From Rikenella microfusus (GTDB lineage Bacteria > Bacteroidota > Bacteroidia > Bacteroidales > SZUA-534): 6,576 nucleotides of DNA. This document shows, in pieces, positions 1 to 6,100 of this stretch (within the stretch, counting starts at the first letter, position 1; the number at the start of each line of letters is the position of its first letter). The translations under genes and the position numbers were made by a program. Where the stretch lies: contig DYQV01000140.1 of NCBI GenBank assembly GCA_020719105.1, positions 1 through 6,576 of the forward strand. The letters run 5' to 3'. The notes below the pieces were generated by a model, which was not told where the DNA came from, ran no database searches, and was given only the letters and a program-made list of their open reading frames with translations.

Positions 1-77
1 CTGGTTGCTGGTTGCTGGTCTCTAGTTGCTGGGTTCTGACTCCTAATTTCTATCTTCTGACTTCCAATTTCCAATTG
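1..77. repeat. Degenerate 7-bp tandem repeat array, left block
   Basis: Reading the plus strand from base 1, the sequence divides cleanly into eleven heptamers: ctggttg, ctggttg, ctggtct, ctagttg, ctgggtt, ctgactc, ctaattt, ctatctt, ctgactt, ccaattt, ccaattg. The rough consensus is C-T/C-R-R-Y-T-Y. Nearly every unit starts with CT or CC and is pyrimidine-rich at both ends, with purines in the middle. The array probably continues beyond base 1. There is no open reading frame of note here. A second block with the same period and orientation lies at 209-299. Similar heptamer tracts are, from memory, common between genes in Bacteroidota; their function is unknown to me. Confidence 0.8.
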
Positions 78-79
78 TT

Positions 80-88
80 CTTTCTATT
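80..88. repeat. 9-bp direct repeat, left copy (candidate target-site duplication)
   Basis: The nonamer ctttctatt occurs here and again at 204-212, on either side of the hairpin-rich element. The match stops at exactly 9 bases on both sides. The two copies sit in the same position relative to the 7-bp repeat frame, as expected if one site was duplicated during insertion. The motif is low-complexity and pyrimidine-rich, so a chance or array-derived match is possible. Confidence 0.5.
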
Positions 89-203
89 TTGCGGTGCATG
101 TTAGGTTGCCATTTCATTGCAACTTAATTGGATGCACCGCTTGTGGCTTTGCCACTAAACCAAGGGGTGCTGCCCTTGGCTATGTTCTTTCGCTCCTTTG
201 GTG
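89..203. mobile_element. Short palindromic insertion (REP/MITE-like), four hairpins, no coding capacity
   Basis: This ~115-bp segment breaks the heptamer array and differs from it in composition. It contains one long imperfect palindrome (91-140), two perfect short hairpins (143-155 and 160-179) and one weak hairpin (192-204). It is flanked by 9-bp direct repeats. Deleting bases 80-203 (124 bp) restores the 7-bp frame of the surrounding array. There is no transposase or significant reading frame, and the ends do not form clear terminal inverted repeats. From memory, the part from about 160 on resembles dispersed palindromic repeats seen between genes in Bacteroidota, but I cannot name a family. 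It could instead be a small structured RNA or an mRNA 3'-end stabiliser for the upstream minus-strand operon. Confidence 0.5.
91..140. repeat. Long imperfect hairpin (hairpin A)
   Basis: Outer stem: gcggtgcat (91-99) pairs perfectly with atgcaccgc (132-140). Inner stem: ttaggttgc (101-109) pairs with gcaacttaa (119-127) over 9 positions, with one G-T wobble (104-124). The terminal loop is 9 nt (110-118), and an asymmetric internal loop lies between the stems (1 nt against 4 nt). The single wobble is tolerated in plus-strand RNA but becomes an A-C mismatch in minus-strand RNA, so any RNA structure would be slightly better from the plus strand. No T-run follows on either strand, so it is not a standard intrinsic terminator. 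Confidence 0.85.
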
Positions 204-204
204 C
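143..204. repeat. Three short hairpins (B, C, D) next to hairpin A
   Basis: Hairpin B: gtggc (143-147), 3-nt loop, gccac (151-155), perfect. Hairpin C: ccaaggg (160-166), 6-nt loop, cccttgg (173-179), perfect 7-bp stem. Hairpin D: gctcc (192-196), 3-nt loop, ggtgc (200-204), with a central T-T mismatch, so it is weak. With hairpin A, they leave little unpaired sequence between 91 and 179. The dense packing suggests selection for folding or a palindrome-based mobility mechanism. Confidence 0.7.
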
Positions 205-212
205 TTTCTATT
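204..212. repeat. 9-bp direct repeat, right copy (candidate target-site duplication)
   Basis: This is the second copy of ctttctatt, 124 bp from the first copy at 80-88. 124 leaves a remainder of 5 when divided by 7, which is exactly the phase offset between the left and right heptamer blocks. A competing 8-bp direct repeat (gttctttc at 77-84 and 184-191) has a spacing of 107 bp and does not restore the phase. Confidence 0.5.
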
Positions 213-299
213 CTTCTAACTTCTAACTTCTTGTTCTCAAACTCTAATCTCTAATCTCTAATTTCCGTTTTCCATCTTCGGACTTCCATCTTCTAATAC
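209..299. repeat. Degenerate 7-bp tandem repeat array, right block
   Basis: The heptamers run in one continuous frame: tattctt, ctaactt, ctaactt, cttgttc, tcaaact, ctaatct, ctaatct, ctaattt, ccgtttt, ccatctt, cggactt, ccatctt, ctaatac. The consensus and orientation match the block at 1-77. The last unit (293-299) lies inside the 3' end of the ATL gene and supplies its stop codon (TAG on the minus strand). No separate gene or terminator is visible. Confidence 0.8.
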
Positions 300-637
300 C
301 CTTCCATCAGCTCCTTGCCCGGGTCCCAAAACAGTTCTTTAAAATTTTTTATCTGGTTATTTTCCACAATAGCACCCTCGCTTTCAAGCAATTTACGCAT
401 GGTTTCGGGGCCACCAAAATGATGTTTTCCGGTGAGCATTCCATTTCGGTTAACCACCCGATGTGCGGGTACATATTCTTTTTGGGTATGTGACCCATTC
501 ATGGCATATCCTACCATTCGTGCGGCTTGAGGTGAACCAAGGCATTTGGCAATGGCGCCATAGCTGGTAACCCTGCCAACAGGTATCAATCGGGCAACCT
601 GATATACGTTCTCAAAAAATGATAGTTCATTCACCAT
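293..637 (-). CDS. Alkyltransferase-like protein (ATL), MGMT/Ogt DNA-binding domain family
   Basis: This 114-aa protein corresponds to the C-terminal DNA-binding domain of O6-alkylguanine-DNA alkyltransferases. It shows the helix-turn-helix region with the TSYG motif (residues 24-27), the AAR segment whose R40 matches the arginine finger that flips the damaged base, and the active-site loop PAHRVV (57-62). The catalytic Cys of PCHRV is replaced by Ala58, so methyl transfer is not possible. Known ATL proteins with this change (E. coli YbaZ has Trp there) bind O6-alkylguanine and pass it to nucleotide excision repair; that role is inferred here. The C-terminus contains FWDPGKEL, which I recall as typical of Bacteroidota ATLs, so the protein appears full length. 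The ATG start overlaps the end of trmB by 11 bp, suggesting translational coupling. The stop codon lies in a heptamer repeat. Confidence 0.9.
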   Translation of the reverse strand: MVNELSFFENVYQVARLIPVGRVTSYGAIAKCLGSPQAARMVGYAMNGSHTQKEYVPAHRVVNRNGMLTGKHHFGGPETMRKLLESEGAIVENNQIKNFKELFWDPGKELMEGY

Positions 638-1337
638 TTTTGAAGGTGGGTTCTGTTAAAATTTGTTGATTGTTAAGCTTAAAACAACTGTAATTAATGG
701 AATCGCCGTCATCTATATGGAGTTTCTCGTAATGGGTTTGAATCGATAAAATGGAATCTGTCCAATGTTCCTTATAAAGATTTGATGTGTGTTTGATTAA
801 ATCCAGTTGATTGTGCCGAATTACTTCAAGGGTATATTCATATAAGAATTTGCTGTCGGTTTTTAAATGTATCAAACCATTATTTACTAAAAACTTTTGA
901 TACCGGGACAGGAATCCTGCCGAAGTGAGCCTTTTTTTTGCCCTGCCGCTTTTCATCTGTGGGTCGGGAAAAGTTATCCAAATTTCGCTGATTTCGTTTG
1001 GAGCAAAAAAAGCTTCAATAACCTCAATCCGGGTGCGTAAAAAAGCCACGTTGGTAAGTTTTTCCTCCAAACTGGCTTTTGCCCCTTTCCAGATGCGGGC
1101 TCCTTTAATATCGACCCCAATAAAATTTTTGTTTTTAAATTCGCGGGCCAACCCCACGGTGTATTCGCCTTTCCCGCAACCCAACTCCAATACTATGGGA
1201 TTGTTGTTTTTAAAGAAATTGCAATTCCAGTTTCCTTTGAGTGCATGTTCAATGGTCCCATGATTTTTTATCTCGGGTTCAATTACATGCGGAAACGTTG
1301 TGATTTCCTGAAATTTTTTCAGTTTCCCTTTTCCCAC
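627..1337 (-). CDS. trmB: tRNA (guanine-N7-)-methyltransferase TrmB
   Basis: The 236-aa product is a class I SAM-dependent methyltransferase expected to make m7G at position 46 in the variable loop of tRNAs. Visible motifs: SAM-binding motif I VLELGCGKG (49-57), the acidic motif around FIGVDIKG (72-79), the family signature ITFPDP (121-126) followed by Q where many homologues have W, TDS (160-162), and the late T-x-Y-E motif (201-204). Length is normal for the family. The start codon is GTG (minus-strand complement of 1335-1337). It is preferred because MGKGKLKKF matches the conserved N-terminus I recall from Bacteroidota TrmB, and no nearby ATG competes. The gene starts 9 bp after the gldH stop and overlaps the ATL start by 11 bp, so it is an internal operon gene. 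No Shine-Dalgarno-like sequence is visible in the AACCAAGCC spacer. Confidence 0.96.
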   Translation of the reverse strand: MGKGKLKKFQEITTFPHVIEPEIKNHGTIEHALKGNWNCNFFKNNNPIVLELGCGKGEYTVGLAREFKNKNFIGVDIKGARIWKGAKASLEEKLTNVAFLRTRIEVIEAFFAPNEISEIWITFPDPQMKSGRAKKRLTSAGFLSRYQKFLVNNGLIHLKTDSKFLYEYTLEVIRHNQLDLIKHTSNLYKEHWTDSILSIQTHYEKLHIDDGDSINYSCFKLNNQQILTEPTFKNGE

Positions 1338-1346
1338 GGCTTGGTT

Positions 1347-1817
1347 CTATTTTGTCGATTTTTCAATTCTAATTCCAGCATTCAGAATATGCTTGAGTTC
1401 TTCTTCGCGCATGGCTTGCTCAACATAGAACGTGTATTTGCCGGTGAAAGGAAAGCGGATGTTTCGTCGATAGGGTATTCTGTTTGACCATACAGAGCCA
1501 AAACCTTTTCCTAGCCAACGACCCGTTGGGTCGGCCAGAATGCACTCCAAGGTGTCGCGCATCAACTGTTCATTTGGTAGCTGGGTAGTTATAAACAAAT
1601 AAAGGTTGCTGTATTCATATTGCCCATTGATGCGGTTATTCAAATAAACATTATATACCGTGAGTGTATCTGTAATTTCTACCTCAAAAATAGCAATACT
1701 ATCTTTTGACCAAGATTCGTTGGCAAAATCAACATTTTTTTCATAGAACCGGTTTGGGTCACAACTTACGATTGCAAGAAATCCCAAAATTAAATACCAC
1801 TTACTTCTGAGTTTCAT
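1347..1817 (-). CDS. gldH: GldH family gliding-motility lipoprotein
   Basis: The 156-aa product has a lipoprotein signal peptide: positive residues (K2, R4, K6), a hydrophobic core (about 7-16) and a lipobox ending IVSC, with Cys19 as the predicted lipidated residue. The mature part is mostly beta-type sequence. It carries the GldH-like DPTGRWLGKG motif (96-105) and the ending GIRIEK (148-153). In Flavobacterium johnsoniae GldH is an envelope lipoprotein needed for gliding. The gene also occurs in non-gliding Bacteroidota, so motility cannot be inferred here. The ATG at 1817 is chosen because it places the signal peptide at the N-terminus; an in-frame ATG at 1949 would add 44 residues lying in the 3' end of ricT. 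The chosen start overlaps the ricT stop by 17 bp, suggesting translational coupling. TrmB starts 9 bp downstream. Confidence 0.9.
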   Translation of the reverse strand: MKLRSKWYLILGFLAIVSCDPNRFYEKNVDFANESWSKDSIAIFEVEITDTLTVYNVYLNNRINGQYEYSNLYLFITTQLPNEQLMRDTLECILADPTGRWLGKGFGSVWSNRIPYRRNIRFPFTGKYTFYVEQAMREEELKHILNAGIRIEKSTK

Positions 1818-2952
1818 TGTTACGCCTGAATTTTCGGTGTTTATTATTCGATTTCTTTTTTCTATCGTTAGGATTATCGAACCGGGTAAGGCTTTCCTGA
1901 CCAACAACATTGGTAAACTCAAGGTTTTCAGGGGTAACAGGAACCTCAATTTTTACCGGAGTAACATCGGCCCGTTGACCCTTTTTGTTCTGCTCAATTA
2001 TGTCCTTAACTTTTTCGGTGGCAAGTGGAATAATTCCTGAACCGGGCCCACCCTCTAACACATACCACATAATATGCCGATAGACGTCCGTTTTTATATG
2101 AATGGCTTTTCCTAAATGAGTGTCTAAGTGAATATCGGAGGAGGGAAAATTTTTCCTTTCATCCATATAGGAATCAACTTCGTAGTTGAGGCAGCATTTG
2201 AGTTTACTGCATTGCCCGGCAAGTTTTTGAGGATTCAACGATAACTCCTGGTATCTGGCTGCATTGGTAGTAACCGAAACAAAGCTATTAATCCAGGTGG
2301 CGCAACACAATTCGCGGCCGCATGAACCAATACCACCAATTCTTCCGGCTTCCTGACGGGCTCCAATTTGTCGCATCTCCACCCTAATTTTGAATTTCTC
2401 AGCCAGTATTTTAATCAATTGACGGAAGTCAACCCGCTCATCGGCTATGTAATAAAAAATGGCTTTGGTTTTATCACCCTGATATTCCACATCGCCAATT
2501 TTCATATCAAGTTTTAGGTCGAGGCTAACCTGCCGTGAGGCAACCATAGTCTCAGTTTCCAATTCAATGGACTCTTTCCACTTTTCAATATCGTTGGGTT
2601 TGGCTTTCCGGTATATGGTTTTAAACTCTTCGGTAACCGGAATTCTAAGTTTTTTCAACTGATGCAAAACCAAAGGTCCTTTTAACGAGATAATTCCGAT
2701 GTCATGTCCGGGCGAGGCCTCAACCGCCACAATATCACCAATGTCTAACCGCAACCCGTTCAGATTATAAAAATATCCTTTTCGGGTATTCTTAAAACGT
2801 ACTTCATAAAGTTCCTCTTTTTGAATTCCTTTGGGAATGTCGTGTAGCCAGTCAAAAATATTAAGTTTGCCTGCGTAGGCAATTTTAATATTTGAAGTAA
2901 ATTCCGGGTCAATATTTTTAACAGGGCAACCCCTTGATAAATCGTTATGCAT
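1801..2952 (-). CDS. ricT: PSP1-domain regulatory iron-sulfur protein, RicT/YaaT family
   Basis: The 383-aa product has the family hallmarks: KLNIFDWL (29-36); PGHDIG (81-86); the PSP1 core with YYIADERVDFRQL (167-179); RQIGARQEAGRIGGIGSCG (194-212). Cysteine motifs follow: C211/C216/C217 (CGRELCCATW) and C248/C253/C254 (GQCSKLKCCLNYE). In B. subtilis, RicT works with RicA and RicF in a [4Fe-4S] complex that assists RNase Y in mRNA maturation. I believe RicA and RicF are absent from Bacteroidota, so the partners here are unknown. A poorly conserved, very basic tail (about 363-383) suggests RNA or ribosome contact, which is inference. The ATG at 2952 is preferred over one at 3096: the extra 48 residues look like translated AT-rich spacer. 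The gene heads the ricT-gldH-trmB-ATL run. Confidence 0.92.
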   Translation of the reverse strand: MHNDLSRGCPVKNIDPEFTSNIKIAYAGKLNIFDWLHDIPKGIQKEELYEVRFKNTRKGYFYNLNGLRLDIGDIVAVEASPGHDIGIISLKGPLVLHQLKKLRIPVTEEFKTIYRKAKPNDIEKWKESIELETETMVASRQVSLDLKLDMKIGDVEYQGDKTKAIFYYIADERVDFRQLIKILAEKFKIRVEMRQIGARQEAGRIGGIGSCGRELCCATWINSFVSVTTNAARYQELSLNPQKLAGQCSKLKCCLNYEVDSYMDERKNFPSSDIHLDTHLGKAIHIKTDVYRHIMWYVLEGGPGSGIIPLATEKVKDIIEQNKKGQRADVTPVKIEVPVTPENLEFTNVVGQESLTRFDNPNDRKKKSNNKHRKFRRNNETQK

Positions 2953-3144
2953 TTTACAGATTATTATAATTAATTGCTCAAAAAACAATATGATAACTAA
3001 CCCGTAAAGATAATAAAATATTGAAAGGTTGATAACCGGTCCGAGGCACACAGAATTTGACCCAGATTGAGCGATTTGAAAAGGCAAATTACTCAAACGA
3101 TATATTCGTCGGTTTTTTTGAAAATAAAATAGTATGAACCCTAT
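2953..3144 (-). promoter_or_regulatory. AT-rich spacer, likely promoter region of the ricT operon
   Basis: This 192-bp gap between the kinase stop and the ricT start is the only sizeable spacer before the four-gene run, so it probably holds the operon promoter. The Bacteroidota primary-sigma promoter is TTG (-33) with TAnnTTTG (-7). The nearest -7 matches on the minus strand are TATCTTTA (3012-3005) and the one-base-too-long TATCGTTTG (3102-3094). Neither has a good TTG at 19-21 bp, so I do not assign an exact promoter. No hairpin plus T-run terminator for the kinase gene is visible; only a 4-bp stem (ATAG/CTAT) precedes a T-rich stretch just after its stop. Confidence 0.3.
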
Positions 3145-6100
3145 TTATGGAGCTGCTGGCAATGAAAAATAGAAAATGCTTCCAATACCCTCAGTACTTT
3201 CACACCATATTTTGCCACCATTCATTTCAACAAATTCTTTACATAGAATCAATCCTAAACCCGTTCCTTTTTCTTTTTCAGTACCCGGTGTAGTAAAGTT
3301 TTCTTCTATTTTAAATAGTTTATTCATTTTGTCTTTAGCAATACCGGTTCCGTTATCCTTAACTGCAAAAACTACAAAAGGCTTGTCGTGAAAAGTTTTG
3401 CTATAGCTTTTAATCTCAATTGTTCCATTTCGGTGGGTATATTTAATGGCATTAGCTACAATGTTTCGTAAAACAGTTAGCACCATGTTTCGGTCGGCAA
3501 AAGCTATCAAATCAGTTGTGGCAATGTTTTTGATGGTGATAGATTTTGCATTGGCGGCTAAAAGTTGCACTTGAATGGTTTCTTGAATATACTCAAAGCT
3601 ATTTAAACGAATGGGGTTAAATTCTGTACGTCCTGTTTGTGTGCGGGCCCAAGCCAACAAATCTTCCAATAGTTTAAGCACGTGTTGGGTCGAATGATTG
3701 ATTAATTCCAAATAAAAGTCAATTTCCTTGGATTCTAAGGTTTTAATATTTTCTTTTAGCAATGAGGTAAGACCAACTAATCCGGAAAATGGGCTCCGAA
3801 GATCATGAGCAATAATGGAAAAAAACTTGTCTTTTTGGGCATTCAATTCTTTAAGTTCCTGCTCTGATTGTTCAATGCGTTTCAGATTAATTTTGCGCTC
3901 GGTAATATCTTCTTTTACGGCAATAAAACTAATAATAATTCCTTCTTCATCAAATATAGGAGCTATCCGTGCGCTTTCGTAATAGATTTCCTGGTTTTTT
4001 TTTCTGTTAATAAACTCACCATTCCACACTTCACCCCGTAATATGGTATTCCAAAGATCGTCAAATACCTCACGTGAGGTAAGTCCTGATTCCAGTATTT
4101 TGGGATTGTTACTTAACGCTTCCTCATAAGTGTAACCGGTTAATTCGCAAAAATGCGGGTTTACATATTCTATATTTCCATCAATATCGGTAATTACGAT
4201 ACTTAACGGGGCATTGATAATGGCGGTTGAAAGTTTACTAATTTCCAGTTCCTTTTTTCTTCTATCGGTAATATCATTGGATATAACTAATGTGGCTAGT
4301 TTGCCTTCAAAATCAATTACTGAGGCCGACATATCCACCCATTTCTCTTCTGAATCTTTGGTAAGCAAAGGGAAAAGATAATTTGAAGGAGCCTCTTCGC
4401 CTTTCAACCGGGCAATGGTTATTTCTTTAATCCTTTCTCTTTCTTGAGGATGCGCCAAATCCAAAGGTTGCAAATGTTTCGATTCATCAGCAGTATAGCC
4501 GGTAAATTGCTCCCAGGCTTTGTTTACCATCAAAAACGAATTTTCGTCGTGAATAGAAATGGCGGCTTTGGAATGATCAAATATTTTCCGAAGTTTTTCT
4601 TCGCTGTAATAGAGGGCTTCCAATAAAAGCAATTGTCGAAGAACAATGGTTGTTAAATTTGCCAGTGATTCAATAAAACTAAAATCGGTGGTTTGAATGG
4701 GTGTTTTTGACAAAATAAATAGGCCTGCTACCAATTGGTTTTCTTTTTTTATGCCCAGGGTATATACTGAAAAGGAAGGGAACAACGTTTCAATATAAAC
4801 AGATGCCTGCTCTGGTACAACGCCTTCCAACAAATGGTGAATGCTTTGTTTATTCTTAACCAGTTTTCCGCACTTAAGGCTTTTGTAAACATCTGGATTT
4901 ATAGGATATTCTCTATCTAACGGATTCTTGGAAAGTATCGATTGTATTTGCTGGAGCAACCCCGATTCAATGCCTGCTAAATTGGTTAGAAGTAGTGTTT
5001 TATTTTTTTCTTCAACCGATGCCACCATGATAATACAATCAGGCAATTGAACCGATAGCGAATCGGCCAAATAGGTTAATAGTTCTTTTTTAGTCTTAAA
5101 CGATAACAAATCTACCGAAACCTTACTAAGAAAACGGAACCGTTGTTCACTTTCCAGCAATTCTTCTTCCGCTCTTTTTTGTTGGGTAATGTCTGAAATA
5201 GTACCACTGGTAAAAAGGAGTATTCCCTGATCGTTATAGTTTCCACGCCCTCGTTCGTGGACCCAAATTATTTCACCCGATTTATGAATGATTCTATAAA
5301 TAAGATCAAAGCTCTGTTTCAGCCTTAGCTTTTCAGCAATCTGATTTTTAACACTTTTTAAATCATCGGCATGTATTAATGAATCGTATGGGAGCTTCTT
5401 TTTTTCGATAAACTCTTCGGGTCTGTACCCCGACAAATTATAAATTTCTTTGCTGATGAAAGTGAGCGTTTCATTTTCATCGGCAAGGCAATTAAAGGTC
5501 ACGCTCGGAATATTGGCTATTAGCGATTTTAACTTATGTTCACTTTCTTTGAGCGCATCTTCAGCTCTTTTCTGCTCTGAAATATCGTACGATAAACAGG
5601 TTGCCCCAATTATTTTCTCGTTAACGGTAATTGGATTCAAAAATGTTTCGGCAAATTGAGGTAATCCCCGATCATGAAATTCGTCAATAACAGAAAACTG
5701 GTTTCCTTTTAATGCTTTTGAATAGCGTTCCATCCAAACCTGTTCCATCTCCGGCGGCAGGTTTATCATGGAGTAAACACCTTTTTCCAAATCAGCGTTA
5801 AAGGCTAATTTGTAATCGTTTTTAAAATTATTGTTGGCTATAATTATGTTGTATTTTGTGTCGATGGACCAGATGCGGGCATTCACATTTTCAATGAGTG
5901 ATTTTTGATTGGCATCACTCTCCTGAAGGTTCTTTTTTGCCAATTCCTGCAGGGTAATGTCACGGCCAAATATTGAGGCCCCTACAAATACATTATTTAG
6001 TTGTATGGGATTAAACCTAACTTCAATGTATTGAGCAACTTCCTCAAATTCAAAGTGGTCAATTACTGAAAAACTTTCACCGTGCAATGCCCGTGAATAT

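Noticed and set aside
91..179. Intrinsic terminator of the ATL-ending operon
   Set aside because: The hairpins are strong, but none is followed by a T-run on the minus strand; sequence after hairpin A on that strand is A-rich. A role in 3'-end stability remains possible.
77..191. Alternative insertion boundaries set by the 8-bp direct repeat gttctttc (77-84 and 184-191)
   Set aside because: Its 107-bp spacing does not restore the heptamer phase and would leave hairpin D and adjacent non-array sequence outside the element.
1..299. CRISPR array
   Set aside because: The repeat unit is 7 bp, degenerate and without unique spacers. The hairpins differ from each other and are not regularly repeated.
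925..1487. Plus-strand open frames antisense to trmB and gldH
   Set aside because: They mirror strongly supported minus-strand genes, show no recognisable motif, and have the composition expected of antisense translation.
1818..1949. In-frame 44-residue N-terminal extension of GldH
   Set aside because: It lies within the 3' end of ricT in another frame and would bury the lipoprotein signal peptide, which must be N-terminal. The ATG at 1817 gives a normal signal and lipobox.
1837..2040. Plus-strand open frame antisense to ricT
   Set aside because: Short, no family features, and fully inside a well-supported gene.
2953..3096. In-frame 48-residue N-terminal extension of the RicT-like protein with a hydrophobic, membrane-like stretch
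   Set aside because: The region is AT-rich spacer whose translation is dominated by I, L, F and Y by composition. The family normally begins shortly before the KLNIFDWL motif, and a good ATG exists at 2952.
3103..3144. Terminator just after the kinase stop (ATAG...CTAT followed by T-rich sequence)
   Set aside because: The stem has only four A-T-rich pairs and would not be stable.
3176..5659. Three short plus-strand open frames (3176-3391, 4444-4626, 5450-5659) antisense to the kinase gene
   Set aside because: Each lies opposite conserved kinase or PAS sequence and has no recognisable domain or start context.
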